64,000 nucleotides of DNA from Falsiroseomonas frigidaquae (GCF_012163145.1 NZ_JAAVTX010000003.1:186001-250000), one strand, 5' to 3'. Positions 17,705 through 26,743 are shown, counted from the stretch's first letter. Notes: generated by a model not told the origin, from the letters alone. A program made the numbers and translations.

Positions 17705-18723
17705 ATGCCCAGCGTGTCGGGGCTGACGCGGGCCTTGCCGCCGTCGAAGTACAGCCAGGCGGTCTGCCGGACCATCTTCCACGCCTCGTCATAGGCGTTC
17801 TGGCCGGACAGCGGCGCGAAGACGGCGGCGCGCTGGTTGGCGTAGTCCTTCAGCCGCTGGCTGTTGGCGATCTTTTCCGACCAGACCTGGTTCATCGTGG
17901 CGATGACATTGTCCGGCACGCCCTTCGGCGTCCAGATGCCGAAATAGTTCAGCGGCGCGGGCACGTTCGGCAGCCAGCGGCGGATCGAGGGAATCTCCCC
18001 CACGCCCTGCAGCGTCACCGCCTGTTCGGATTGCACGGCCAGCGGCACCAGGCGGCGGGCGCGGATCATCTCGGCGGCCTCCACCAGCAGCACGGCGCCC
18101 ATCGGCGTCTCGCCGCTGACGGTCGCGATCATCGCCGGGTTGCCGCCATCATAGGTGGCGTGGCGGTACTGCACCTGGGATGCGGCGCGGATCGCCTCCA
18201 TCATGTTGTGCCCGGCGGAGGACACGCCGGCGGTGGCCACCGAAACCCCCTGCCCACGCGCCTTCAGCGCCTCCATCGCCGCGCCGAAATCGCGGAAGCC
18301 GGCGGAGGGGTTGGCGACCAGCACATTCACATTGGCCACCGCGAAATACAGGTTCCAGTCCTTCAGCTCGGTATCGAGCAGGCCCAGCACCTTGTAGCAG
18401 CCGACATCGACGGCGGCGCCGGCGGCCCAGGTCATGCCATCCTTCGCCGCTTCCAGCGCGTTGCGCGTGCCGATGGAGCCGGAGGCGCCGGGCTGGTTCA
18501 CCACCACGAAGCGCTGGCCCAGCGCGGCCTCGAGCTCCGTCGCCACGATGCGCGCCATCTGGTCGGTGGACCCGCCGGCAGCCCAGGGGACGATGACCGT
18601 GACCGGCCGGTCCGGCCGCCAGCCGCCCTGCGCCTGGACGATGGACGGCGCCGCCAGGCCTGCGCCGGTCGCCGCCAGCCCCGTGGTCGCCAGCAGCGTC
18701 CTGCGTGTGATCGAGATGGTCAT
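17692..18723 (-). CDS. tctC: Bug-family periplasmic substrate-binding protein TctC
   Basis: This is the solute receptor of the TTT importer, 343 residues. The N-terminus has a twin-arginine-like signal (ITRRTLLATTGLAATGAGLAAP) ending near residue 31. The Bug-family signature VTVIVPWAAGGSTDQMAR follows, then QPGASGSIGT. Ligand specificity cannot be assigned; Bug proteins usually bind carboxylates. GGGAGG lies 6 nt before the ATG at 18723. A perfect palindrome at 18744-18761 lies just upstream, matching one before the aldolase operon at 30.2 kb. It is the first gene of the tctCBA operon. Confidence 0.92.
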   Translation of the reverse strand: MTISITRRTLLATTGLAATGAGLAAPSIVQAQGGWRPDRPVTVIVPWAAGGSTDQMARIVATELEAALGQRFVVVNQPGASGSIGTRNALEAAKDGMTWAAGAAVDVGCYKVLGLLDTELKDWNLYFAVANVNVLVANPSAGFRDFGAAMEALKARGQGVSVATAGVSSAGHNMMEAIRAASQVQYRHATYDGGNPAMIATVSGETPMGAVLLVEAAEMIRARRLVPLAVQSEQAVTLQGVGEIPSIRRWLPNVPAPLNYFGIWTPKGVPDNVIATMNQVWSEKIANSQRLKDYANQRAAVFAPLSGQNAYDEAWKMVRQTAWLYFDGGKARVSPDTLGIARL

Positions 18724-18743
18724 GCCTGCCTCCCCTGGATGGT

Positions 18744-18761
18744 GGTAACCCACCGGTTACC
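18744..18761. promoter_or_regulatory. Putative TetR operator before tctC
   Basis: GGTAACC-CACC-GGTTACC is a perfect 7-bp inverted repeat with a 4-bp centre, 20 bp upstream of the tctC start. The same half-site and spacing occur at 30221-30238, 19 bp before the aldolase gene and next to tetR. Operator identity is inferred from the pair. Confidence 0.65.
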
Positions 18762-18790
18762 TGGATGGTGTGACGCAGCAGCGGGTGCCG

Positions 18791-19612
18791 TCAACCGAAC
18801 TCCGGCCCGGCCAGCACAAAGTTTTGGACGGCCTGCCCATCGGGCAGGTCCAGCGCGCCAATCGCCATCCGGGTGAACGGCCGCTGCGGCGCGCCACCCG
18901 CAGCGGCGAGGCCCTTGCGGAATGCCGCGGCCTCGTCCGGCACGTCCAGCACGACGGGCCCGCCCAGCGCGGCCTGCGCGGCGGCCAGTAGCGCCAGGGC
19001 GGTGGCCGCATCGGGTGCCACCAGCGGGCCGATCTGCGGCGCGCGAAGCCCGTCCCGCGCCAGCACGAAGCCGCCGGGCGCGACCAGCGCGGCCTGCGGC
19101 AGGCGCCGGGCGAAGCTGTGCAGCAAGGCCGGGCGCGGCGCGCCGAAGGCGGCTTCATCGAGCGCCAGCACCCCCGGCCAATCAGCCTCCTGCATCGGCC
19201 GCACCGGGACCGCGCCCGGCGGCAGGGCTGCGGGCAACAGCCAGCGGGCGAAGCCGAAGACGTCGGTGAAGCCGATCGGGCCATAGACCTCCCGCCCCGC
19301 CGGCGTCGCATCCAGCGCGAGCGTCAGCCCCGGCCGCGCATCCATCGCCCAGCGCAGCAGCGCGCTCGCCAGGCCGCGGCGCCGCTGGTCCGGCCGCACC
19401 AGCACCATGGAGATCCAGGCGAGGCGCGGGCCATGCGGCAGCAGCGCGGCGCTGGCGGCCAGCGCATCCCCCGCGCCATCCTCCAGCACCCGCACCAGGC
19501 CATGCTCCAGGAAGAAGGCCCAATCGGCCTGCACCTGGTTCCAGCCGATGGCGGCGGATAGCGCGGCGGCGCGTGGCAGGTCCTCGGGCACCGCGGCACG
19601 GAAATCGAACAT
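18791..19612 (-). CDS. GNAT-family N-acetyltransferase (two-domain)
   Basis: This 273-residue protein has an N-terminal GNAT fold with acetyl-CoA loop RPDQRRRGLASALL near residue 80 and the downstream DATPAGREVYGPIGF segment (beta-bulge region). The C-terminal half (from about residue 140, VRPMQEADWPGVLALDEAAFG) looks like a second, YitH-type acetyltransferase domain. The acceptor is unknown. The start at 19612 is supported by the family N-terminus (FDFRAAVPEDLPRAAAL). It is divergent from the Gfo/Idh gene across 73 bp and lies upstream of tctC on the same strand. Confidence 0.82.
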   Translation of the reverse strand: MFDFRAAVPEDLPRAAALSAAIGWNQVQADWAFFLEHGLVRVLEDGAGDALAASAALLPHGPRLAWISMVLVRPDQRRRGLASALLRWAMDARPGLTLALDATPAGREVYGPIGFTDVFGFARWLLPAALPPGAVPVRPMQEADWPGVLALDEAAFGAPRPALLHSFARRLPQAALVAPGGFVLARDGLRAPQIGPLVAPDAATALALLAAAQAALGGPVVLDVPDEAAAFRKGLAAAGGAPQRPFTRMAIGALDLPDGQAVQNFVLAGPEFG

Positions 19613-19685
19613 GGCGGAAGGCTCGCGCGGGTCCCGCGCAGGGTCAAGCGCTTGACCGGACGCAAGCGGCTTGCGGAGATGGTGC

Positions 19686-20687
19686 ATGACCCGCCTGCTC
19701 CTCATCGGCTGCGGCGCCTTCGGGCGCGTTCATCTCGCGGCGTTGGCGCGCCTCGGGCAGGACGTGTCGGTGCTGGAGCCCGACCCGGCGATGCGCGCGG
19801 CCGCCCCGCCCGGCACGCGCTTCGTGGAGGGGCTGGAGGCCGCGCTGCGCGACTGCGAGGCCGCGATCCTCGCCACGCCGCCCGCCACCCATGCGCCCCT
19901 GGCGGAGGCGGTGCTGCGCGCCGGGCGCGACCTGTTCCTGGAAAAGCCGGCCACGGAAACCGCCGCGCAATCCGCCGCCCTGCATGCGCTGGCCGGGGGG
20001 CGCATCGTGCAGCTCGGCCTGTATTTCCGCTTCCATCCGAAGGCGCAGGCCATCCACCGTCTCGCCCGCGCTGGCGGCTTCGGGCGCATCCACCACCTCT
20101 CCGCGCGCATGTCCGGGCTGAAGCGCGCCCGCGGCGATTCCGGTGCGTTGCTGAACGACGCCGTGCATTTCGCCGACCTGCTGCCCTGGATCGCCGGCGA
20201 GGCGCCTTCGCATGTCTTCGCCACGCTGTCGGACCCGTTGCACCGGGGGCGGGAGGATCTGGCGGTGATCCAGCTTCGCTTCCCCTCCGGCGCCACCGCG
20301 CTGATCGAGGCCGGCTGCGTGCTGCCCGGCGAGCACGCCGATGCGGTGGTGCCGGGCGCCGAGACGCGCAAGCTGCTCGCGGTGGCCGGTGACGCCGCGC
20401 TGGCGGAGGTGGATTTCATGGCGGAGACGCTGCGCCTGCGCCGCGGCGCGCATCACCCGGCGCAAGGCGGTGCCTGGCTGCCGGACCACGCGCCGGCCGA
20501 GGATCTCGGCGCCGCGGCACTGGACCCGGTGGGCGTGGTGGCGGCGCAGCTCGCTGCCTTTCTGCAGGCGGTACGAAGCCGCGTGAAGCAGGGGCCCGAT
20601 CTTCACGAAGGCGGGGTGCTGCCGCTGCGCATACTGGACGCCGCCCGGCGATCCGCGCATGAGATGCGGGTGGAGGAACTGCCCTGA
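19686..20687 (+). CDS. Gfo/Idh/MocA-family oxidoreductase
   Basis: This 333-residue NAD(P)-dependent sugar or cyclitol oxidoreductase has the Rossmann motif GCGAFGRVHLAAL at residues 8-20, the family signature LEKPATETA around residues 87-95, and the catalytic-region segment DAVHFADLLPW. It is shorter than average but appears complete. It is followed after 2 nt by an isomerase-like gene and then by an enolase-superfamily enzyme and an M20 hydrolase, a layout expected for a sugar-acid pathway. The substrate is not known. Confidence 0.85.
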   Translation: MTRLLLIGCGAFGRVHLAALARLGQDVSVLEPDPAMRAAAPPGTRFVEGLEAALRDCEAAILATPPATHAPLAEAVLRAGRDLFLEKPATETAAQSAALHALAGGRIVQLGLYFRFHPKAQAIHRLARAGGFGRIHHLSARMSGLKRARGDSGALLNDAVHFADLLPWIAGEAPSHVFATLSDPLHRGREDLAVIQLRFPSGATALIEAGCVLPGEHADAVVPGAETRKLLAVAGDAALAEVDFMAETLRLRRGAHHPAQGGAWLPDHAPAEDLGAAALDPVGVVAAQLAAFLQAVRSRVKQGPDLHEGGVLPLRILDAARRSAHEMRVEELP

Positions 20688-20689
20688 AC

Positions 20690-21505
20690 ATGCGAATTTC
20701 ATTGTGCAACGAAGTCGTTGCGTCCCTGCCCTTCGCCCAGCAGACGAAGCTCGCCGCTGCGCTTGGCTATGACGGGCTGGAAGTGGCGCCCTTCACGCTG
20801 GATGCCGAAGCCCCGCATCTGCTGCCGGCCGCACGGCGCGCGGAGCTGCGACGCATCGCGGCGGAGGAAGGCGCGCCCATCACCTCCCTGCATTGGCTGC
20901 TGGTGGCGCCGGCGGGCCTGTCCATCACCACCGCCGATGCCGCGACCCGCACACGCACGCTGGATGTGATGCAGCGCCTGGTCGGCCTCGCCGCCGATCT
21001 CGGCGCGACGCTGCTGGTGCATGGATCGCCGAAGCAGCGCCAGGTCACGGCAGATGGCGATGCGCAGCGGGCGGAGGAGGCGATGGCGCAGGCCGGCGCC
21101 TGGGCCGCGCAGCATGGCCTCACCTATTGCCTGGAACCGCTCGATGCCGGCCAGACCAACTGGGCGCGGACAGTGGCGGAGGCGGTGGAGATCGTCACCC
21201 GGCTGGATGTGCCGGGGCTGGCCACGATGCTCGATGTCAGCGCCGCCGGAAATGGCGAACAGGACAGCGCCGCCGCGCTGCTGCGCCGCTTCATCCCCGG
21301 GGGGCGCATCGCCCATGTGCATCTGAACGATCGCAATCGCCGCGGCCCGGGCCAGGGCAGCGATGCGTTCCGCCCCGTCCTCGATGCGCTGATCGATACG
21401 CGTTATTCCGGCTTCTGTGCGGTGGAACCTTTCGACTACCATCCGGATGGCGCCACCAGCGCCGCACGCGCCATCGGCTATCTGCGGGGAATTCTCGAGG
21501 AATGA
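20690..21505 (+). CDS. Sugar phosphate isomerase/epimerase-like TIM barrel
   Basis: This 271-residue member of the xylose isomerase-like TIM-barrel superfamily carries the usual metal ligands: Glu in CLEPLD, Asp in MLDVSA, His in HVHLNDRN and Glu in CAVEPFDY. Relatives isomerise or epimerise keto-sugars or act as inosose dehydratases. The ATG lies 2 nt after the Gfo/Idh stop, so translation is coupled. Its TGA at 21503-21505 coincides with the left boundary of the second hairpin element. Confidence 0.85.
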   Translation: MRISLCNEVVASLPFAQQTKLAAALGYDGLEVAPFTLDAEAPHLLPAARRAELRRIAAEEGAPITSLHWLLVAPAGLSITTADAATRTRTLDVMQRLVGLAADLGATLLVHGSPKQRQVTADGDAQRAEEAMAQAGAWAAQHGLTYCLEPLDAGQTNWARTVAEAVEIVTRLDVPGLATMLDVSAAGNGEQDSAAALLRRFIPGGRIAHVHLNDRNRRGPGQGSDAFRPVLDALIDTRYSGFCAVEPFDYHPDGATSAARAIGYLRGILEE

Positions 21506-21631
21506 AGCCAAATCCTGCGGATCGTGACCAATCCGCCCTCGATCGGCGGCGCGCGCATTCGCGCGCTTGGCTGCGCGCCCCCGGGCGCAGCGCCCATTCG
21601 GGCGCAGGTCGCAGCCTGCAGGATCTGGCAT
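21505..21631. repeat. Modular hairpin element, copy 2
   Basis: This element is inverted relative to copy 1. The terminal repeats are GCCAAATCCTGC at 21507-21518 and, reversed, GCCAGATCCTGC at 21618-21629. Hairpins lie at 21551-21566 (GCGCGC, loop ATTC), 21571-21590 (CTGCGC...GCGCAG) and 21590-21605 (GCGCCC, loop ATTC), with GCTTGGCT between the first two. On the minus strand the shared motifs read CGAATG and AGCCAAGC, as in copies 1 and 3. The right end supplies the AGGA ribosome binding site (21620-21623) and overlaps the ATG of the next gene. Confidence 0.85.
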
Positions 21632-23057
21632 GAGCCTCCGCTTCACGCTGCTCGAAACCCAGCGCTTCGAATGGCCCTTCACCCTGCGCCTGCCTTTCCG
21701 CTTCGGCGTCATCACGGTGACGCAGGGACGGCAGGCGGTGATCCGCGCGCGGATCCGGCTGGAGGATGGCAGCGAGGCCTGGGGCGTGGCGGCGGAGACG
21801 CTGGCGGCGAAGTGGTTCGACAAGGACCCGAAGCTGTCCGACTCGCAGAACGAACAGCAATTGCGCCGCGCGCTGGAACTGGCGACGGAGGCCAGCCTGG
21901 CCGCCGGCGCGGACACCGCCTTCGGTCATTTCGCCAATAGCTATGCGGCGGTGACGCAGGCGGCGGCGGCGGAAGCGCTGAACCCGCTGGTCGCAAGCTA
22001 CGGCCGCGCGCTGCTCGACCGCGCCATGCTGGATGCGGCTTTGAAGGCGAAGCGCGTGTCCTTCTGGGCCGGCATGCGCGGCAATATCGGTGGCATGGCG
22101 CCGCATGACGTGGCGCCCGACCTCGCCGGCTTCGATTTCGCCGCGATGCTCGCCGGGCAGTCGCCGCTTGCCCGCCTGCATGCGCGGCATACGGTGGGGC
22201 TGGTCGATCCCATCACGGCGGCGGACCAGGACAGCCGGGTGAATGACGGGCTGCCGGAAACGCTGGAGGAAGTGGCGACCGGCTACGGCCATCGCTACTG
22301 GAAGCTGAAGGTGGGCGGCAATATCGCGGCCGATGTTGACCGGCTGTGCCGCATCGCCGCCGTGCTGGACCGCGCCCATGGCGGCTACCACGCCAGCCTG
22401 GACGGCAACGAACAATACGAGGATGCGGAGGGCGCGCTGGCGCTGTGGCGCGCCATGCAGGCGGAGCCGCGGCTGGCGCGGCTGTGCCGGTCCATCCTGT
22501 ATATCGAACAGCCGGTGAAGCGCGCCCGCGCGCTGGAGACCGGCATGGCGGCGCTGGCCGCCGAACGCCCCGTCATCATCGACGAAAGCGACGGCCCGCT
22601 GGACGCCTTCGTCACCGGCCGCGCCCTGGGCTATGCGGGCGTGTCCTCCAAGGCCTGCAAGGGCGTCTGGCGGTCCCTCATCAACCTGGCGCGCTGCCGC
22701 GCCTGGAATGCGGAGGAGAAGCGCGAGCGCTACTTCATGTCGGCGGAGGACCTGACCACGCTCGCCGGTGTCTGCGTGCAGCAGGATCTGGCGCTGGTCG
22801 CCCTCCTCGGCCTGCCGCATGTCGAGCGCAACGGGCACCATTTCATCGATGGCTTCTCCGGCCGCCCGAAGGCGGAGGCCTATGCCTTCCTGGAGGCGCA
22901 TCCGGCGCTCTACGCCGACACCGCGCATGGCCCGAGGCTGGCCATCCGCGACGGGATGCTGGATATCGCGAGCCTGGACACGCCCGGCCTGGGCGCGACG
23001 CTGGAGCCTGATTTCACCGCGATGGCGCCGATGCCCAAGGCCGCCTGGCCCAATTGA
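21630..23057 (+). CDS. Enolase-superfamily protein (mandelate racemase/sugar-acid dehydratase type)
   Basis: This 475-residue protein has an enolase-type C-terminal barrel. Catalytic elements are visible in order: the KxK motif in YWKLKVGG, metal ligand Asp in SLDGNEQY, Glu in YIEQP, an acidic pair in PVIIDESDGP and a Lys in SSKACKG. This set fits abstraction of the alpha proton of a carboxylate, as in sugar-acid dehydratases or racemases. The protein is longer than typical mandelate racemases. Its ribosome binding site and start codon are built from the end of the adjacent repeat. An M20 hydrolase follows after 13 nt. Confidence 0.8.
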   Translation: MSLRFTLLETQRFEWPFTLRLPFRFGVITVTQGRQAVIRARIRLEDGSEAWGVAAETLAAKWFDKDPKLSDSQNEQQLRRALELATEASLAAGADTAFGHFANSYAAVTQAAAAEALNPLVASYGRALLDRAMLDAALKAKRVSFWAGMRGNIGGMAPHDVAPDLAGFDFAAMLAGQSPLARLHARHTVGLVDPITAADQDSRVNDGLPETLEEVATGYGHRYWKLKVGGNIAADVDRLCRIAAVLDRAHGGYHASLDGNEQYEDAEGALALWRAMQAEPRLARLCRSILYIEQPVKRARALETGMAALAAERPVIIDESDGPLDAFVTGRALGYAGVSSKACKGVWRSLINLARCRAWNAEEKRERYFMSAEDLTTLAGVCVQQDLALVALLGLPHVERNGHHFIDGFSGRPKAEAYAFLEAHPALYADTAHGPRLAIRDGMLDIASLDTPGLGATLEPDFTAMAPMPKAAWPN

Positions 23058-23070
23058 GACGGAGAGAGTG

Positions 23071-24267
23071 ATGCGCCAGGAAATCCTCGACGCGATCCGC
23101 GCCTACGAGCCCGAATTGAAGGAAATCCGCCAGGACATCCACCGCCACCCGGAAACCCGCTTCGAGGAGCACCGCACCGCCGCCCTGGTCGCCACCAAGC
23201 TGCGCGAATGGGGCATCGAGGTGACGGAGGGCATCGGCGGCACCGGCGTGGTCGGCACGCTGAAGGGCAGCCGCCCGGGCCAGCGCGCCATCGGCCTGCG
23301 CGCCGACATGGATGCGCTGTTCATCCAGGAGGAAAACGACTTCGCGCACGCCTCCACCGTGCCCGGCAAGATGCATGCCTGTGGGCATGACGGCCACACC
23401 ACCATGCTGCTCGGCGCCGCGCGCTATCTGGCCGGCAAGCCGGATTTCGCCGGCACCGTGAACTTCATCTTCCAGCCGGCGGAGGAGGCCGGCACCGGCG
23501 CGCCGGCGATGATCAAGGACGGTCTGTTCGATCGCTTCCCGGTCGATGCCGTCTATGGCCTGCACAATTCGCCGGGCCTGGCGGTCGGCAGCTTCGCGAC
23601 GCGGCCGGGGCCGATGCTGGCGGGCGCCGATTTCTGGGGCGTGGAATTCCACGGCACCGGCGGCCATGGCGGCGCCGCGCCACACCTGGCGACCGATGCG
23701 ACGGTGGCGCTCGGGCAGTTCCTGCTGGCGGTGCACACCATCCTGCCGCGCAACCTGAAGCCCACTGCCAGCGCCGCGCTGTCCGTCGGCCATGTCTCGG
23801 GCGGCAGCTTCGACTCGCCGAATGTGATGCCGGCCAAGGTCGTGGTGCGCGGCACGGCGCGGTATTTCGAGAAGGGCGACCAGGGGATCATCCGCAGCCG
23901 GCTGCAGGCGCTGGCGGAAACGCTGGCGGCGGCGCAGGGCTGCACCGCGACCTTCACCTATGTGCCGCTCTGCCCGCCCACGGTGAATGCGGCCGAGAAG
24001 CTGCCGACCGCCATCGCGGCCGCCGCGGCGGTGGTCGGCGCGGACAAGGTGGGCGAGGTCGGCCTCAGCACGGGCGGCGAGGATTTCGCCTTCATGCTGC
24101 AGGAAAAGCCCGGCGTGTTCATGCGGATCGGCAATGGCATGAATGCCGATGGCAGCTTCCACAACGTCCACACGCCGCAATACGACTTCAACGACGGGAT
24201 CCTCGCCCTCGGCGCCGCCTATTGGGCGAGCCTGGTGGCGGAGGAGTTGAACTGGGCGGAGCAGTAG
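23071..24267 (+). CDS. M20-family metallo-amidohydrolase
   Basis: This 398-residue zinc/manganese amidohydrolase is close to hippurate hydrolases and N-acyl amino acid deacylases. It has RRADMDAL-type metal site 1 (LRADMDALFIQE), HACGHDGHT with the metal-binding Cys/His, the catalytic Glu pair in PAEEAGTG, and the dimerisation-domain HGTGGHGGAAPH motif. It is complete and lacks a signal peptide, so it acts in the cytoplasm. It belongs to the Gfo/Idh-isomerase-enolase operon, suggesting that the substrate is an amide conjugate or is processed to one. It abuts the convergent DUF2585 gene with no spacer. Confidence 0.88.
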   Translation: MRQEILDAIRAYEPELKEIRQDIHRHPETRFEEHRTAALVATKLREWGIEVTEGIGGTGVVGTLKGSRPGQRAIGLRADMDALFIQEENDFAHASTVPGKMHACGHDGHTTMLLGAARYLAGKPDFAGTVNFIFQPAEEAGTGAPAMIKDGLFDRFPVDAVYGLHNSPGLAVGSFATRPGPMLAGADFWGVEFHGTGGHGGAAPHLATDATVALGQFLLAVHTILPRNLKPTASAALSVGHVSGGSFDSPNVMPAKVVVRGTARYFEKGDQGIIRSRLQALAETLAAAQGCTATFTYVPLCPPTVNAAEKLPTAIAAAAAVVGADKVGEVGLSTGGEDFAFMLQEKPGVFMRIGNGMNADGSFHNVHTPQYDFNDGILALGAAYWASLVAEELNWAEQ

Positions 24268-24834
24268 TCACCGCGCCGCCTGCCATTCCTTCACGGCATC
24301 CAGTGGCCAGAGCAGCATCAACACGTTGAGGGTGAGGTTGTCGCGGATCACCAGCGCGACACCTACCTCCATCGCCAGCAGCAGCGCGACGCTGGCCCAG
24401 ACCGGCAGCCGCGCGGCCAGCGCGAAGCCAAGCCACATGGCGACGATGTCCATGGTCGAGTTCAGGACGCTGTCGCCGAAATAATCCAGCGCGATCGTCG
24501 CCTCGCGGTAGCGCTGGATCACCGCATCGGTGTTCTCCAGGATCTCCCACCCCGCCTCCACCACCGTCGCGATCACGGCGCGCGGCAGCAGGCCGAGGCG
24601 CCGCGCCACCAGATGCAGGGCCGCGTAGAAGATCAGCCCATGCGCCACATGGGATGGCGTGTACCAGTCCGTGATGTGCTGGGAGTTCTCGGCGCTGATG
24701 ACCTCGCCATGCCACAGCTTGATGCTGCCGCATTTGCAGATCGGCTCCCGCCCCATGGCCAGCAGGATCGCCGCGGTGACGGCCAGCAGGCCGAGCAGGA
24801 TGGCAAACCAGGCCCAACGGGGCAGCGAACGCAT
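24268..24834 (-). CDS. DUF2585 (UPF0314) membrane protein
   Basis: This 188-residue integral membrane protein matches the DUF2585 family, found mainly in alphaproteobacteria. Hydrophobic spans include WFAILLGLLAVTAAILL near the N-terminus and three or four later helices. Conserved elements are CKCGSIKLWHGEV, QHITDWYTPSH and EILENTDAVI. No biochemical role is known for the family. It is convergent with the M20 gene. Confidence 0.88.
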   Translation of the reverse strand: MRSLPRWAWFAILLGLLAVTAAILLAMGREPICKCGSIKLWHGEVISAENSQHITDWYTPSHVAHGLIFYAALHLVARRLGLLPRAVIATVVEAGWEILENTDAVIQRYREATIALDYFGDSVLNSTMDIVAMWLGFALAARLPVWASVALLLAMEVGVALVIRDNLTLNVLMLLWPLDAVKEWQAAR

Positions 24835-24898
24835 GCGGCGAGGCCTTGAAAGGTGCGGCCGCAGGGTGGCGATGCTGCGGCCGCCGTCAAGCCAGGCG

Positions 24899-25870
24899 TC
24901 AGTTCACGGTGATCCGCGCCTCCCGTACCACGCGGCCCCATTTCGCCGTCTCCTCCCGCATCGTGGCGGCGAGCTCGGCAGGGGTGGAGGTCACGGCCTC
25001 CGCGCCGGCAGCGCGCAGCCGCTGCTGCACGCCGGGCTCGGCCAGCACGTCCCGCAGCACGGCGGAGAGGCGTTCCGTCGTCGCGGCCGGCAGGCCGGCG
25101 GGGGCCATCACGGCGCCCCAGGAGGTGGCCTGCGCATCGGCCAGCCCGGCCTCGGCGAAGGTTGGCAGGTCCGGCAGCAGGGTGGAGCGCTTCGGGCCGG
25201 TGACCGCCAGCGCCCGCACGCGGCCGCCCTGCACCTGGGCGAGGGCGGAGGGAAGCTGGTCCAGCATCACCTGCACATTGCCGGCCACCGTGTCGTTCAG
25301 CGCCGGCGCGCTGCCGCGATAGGGCACATGCTGCATCTCGACCCGCGCCACCAGCTTGAACAGCTCCGGCACCAGGTGCGTGGAGGATCCATTGCCGCCG
25401 GAGCCATAGGACAGCGCATTGGGCCGCGCCCGCAGCAGCGCCAGGAACTCCGCCAGATTCTGCGCGGGGACGGAGGGATGCACGATCAGCACATGGTCGG
25501 TGGCAAACGCCATGCCGATCGGCGCCAGGTCGGAGGCCGGGTTGAAGCCCATATTGGTGTAGAGATGCGGGTTGATGGTCAGCGTGCCGGTGGTGCCCAT
25601 CAGCAGCGCGTATCCATCCGCCGCGCTGCGCACCACATTCTCCACGCCCACATTGCCGCCGGCGCCGGTGCGGTTTTCCACCGTCACGGGCTGGCCCAGC
25701 TTCTCCTGCATCCGGTCGGCCAGCACGCGCGCCACCACATCGGTGGCGCCGCCCGGCGGGAAGGGCACGACGAAGCGCAGCGGCCGCGTCGGCGCCCAGC
25801 CCTGCGCGAGCGCAGGGGTCGCGAGCGCCGTGCCGAGCAGGGCGCGGCGCGTGAGGCGGAAACCGTTCAT
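24899..25870 (-). CDS. Bug-family substrate-binding protein (orphan TctC-like)
   Basis: This 323-residue periplasmic receptor has a twin-arginine-like signal (LTRRALLGTALATPALAQ). The Bug signature RFVVPFPPGGATDVVAR and NRTGAGGNVG follow. No TctA/TctB genes adjoin it; it is the last gene of the aldolase operon, 28 nt after the isomerase. It probably feeds a solute to membrane subunits encoded elsewhere, possibly the tctBA pair 7 kb away. GGGAGAG precedes the ATG. Confidence 0.9.
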   Translation of the reverse strand: MNGFRLTRRALLGTALATPALAQGWAPTRPLRFVVPFPPGGATDVVARVLADRMQEKLGQPVTVENRTGAGGNVGVENVVRSAADGYALLMGTTGTLTINPHLYTNMGFNPASDLAPIGMAFATDHVLIVHPSVPAQNLAEFLALLRARPNALSYGSGGNGSSTHLVPELFKLVARVEMQHVPYRGSAPALNDTVAGNVQVMLDQLPSALAQVQGGRVRALAVTGPKRSTLLPDLPTFAEAGLADAQATSWGAVMAPAGLPAATTERLSAVLRDVLAEPGVQQRLRAAGAEAVTSTPAELAATMREETAKWGRVVREARITVN

Positions 25871-25898
25871 TCTTGTCTCTCCCGTTCTTCTTGTTGGA

Positions 25899-26705
25899 TC
25901 AGACGGCGGAGGCGTGGCGTTCCTTCAGCAGCGGCAGCACCATCTCGGGGTCCTGCTGCCACCAATGCTTCGACAGGATCTCGACTTCCGCGAAGCTGTC
26001 ATAGCCCTGCACCTCCACCATGCGGCGGATGGCGGGGATGTCGATGCAGCCTTCACCGGGGATGCCGCGGTCGAACACCGTGTCCGTCGTCGGCACCTTC
26101 CAGTCGCAGACATGGAAGGCGGCGATGCGCGACCCGGCGCGCTGGATCAGCGCGGCGAGCTGCGGGTCCCACCAGACATGATAGACATCGAGCGCGATGC
26201 CCATGCCCGCGCCGAACTCGTCGCAAAGATCCAGCGCTTGGCCGAGCGTGGACAACACGGAGCGATCCGCGCAGGTCATCGGGTGCAGCGGTTCCAGCGC
26301 CAGCGTCACGCCGGCCGCACGCGCATCCGGCAGGATTTTCGCCAGCCCCTCGCGCATCATCTCGCGCGCGCCGGGCAGGTCCTTGGAGCCGGGCGGCAGG
26401 CCGCCGCCGAGCACCACCAGGCATTTCGCGCCGATCGCATGCGCCTCCGCGATGGCGCGGCGGTTGTCCTCGATGGCGGCATCGCGGCCGGTCTGGTCAT
26501 TGGCCGGGAACATGCCGCCGCGGCAGAGGCCGGTGACGGTCAGCCCCGCATCGCGAATCTGCTTCGCGGCACGTTCGACCCCCATGGCGCCGAGCACGTC
26601 GCGCCAGGGGGAGATTCCCGGAATGCCGTGGCGGGCGCAGCCCTCGATCAGCTCGGGCAGGCCCCATTTCTCCTTCACGGTGACGGAATTAAGCGAGATC
26701 TGCAT
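25899..26705 (-). CDS. Sugar phosphate isomerase/epimerase-like TIM barrel
   Basis: This 268-residue xylose isomerase-like barrel carries metal-site residues in ALEPLHP, ALDVYHVWW, FHVCDWK and AEVEIL. It is paralogous in type to the protein at 20690 but clearly diverged. The start at 26705 (MQISLNSVT) fits the family; an ATG at 26717 is also in frame. It is separated from the DUF993 gene upstream by an intergenic palindromic repeat, yet lies on the same strand and is probably in the same transcript. Confidence 0.85.
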   Translation of the reverse strand: MQISLNSVTVKEKWGLPELIEGCARHGIPGISPWRDVLGAMGVERAAKQIRDAGLTVTGLCRGGMFPANDQTGRDAAIEDNRRAIAEAHAIGAKCLVVLGGGLPPGSKDLPGAREMMREGLAKILPDARAAGVTLALEPLHPMTCADRSVLSTLGQALDLCDEFGAGMGIALDVYHVWWDPQLAALIQRAGSRIAAFHVCDWKVPTTDTVFDRGIPGEGCIDIPAIRRMVEVQGYDSFAEVEILSKHWWQQDPEMVLPLLKERHASAV

Positions 26706-26743
26706 GGGGCGATTCATCCTCTGCCGCCCGGCGGGCGTGGCCT

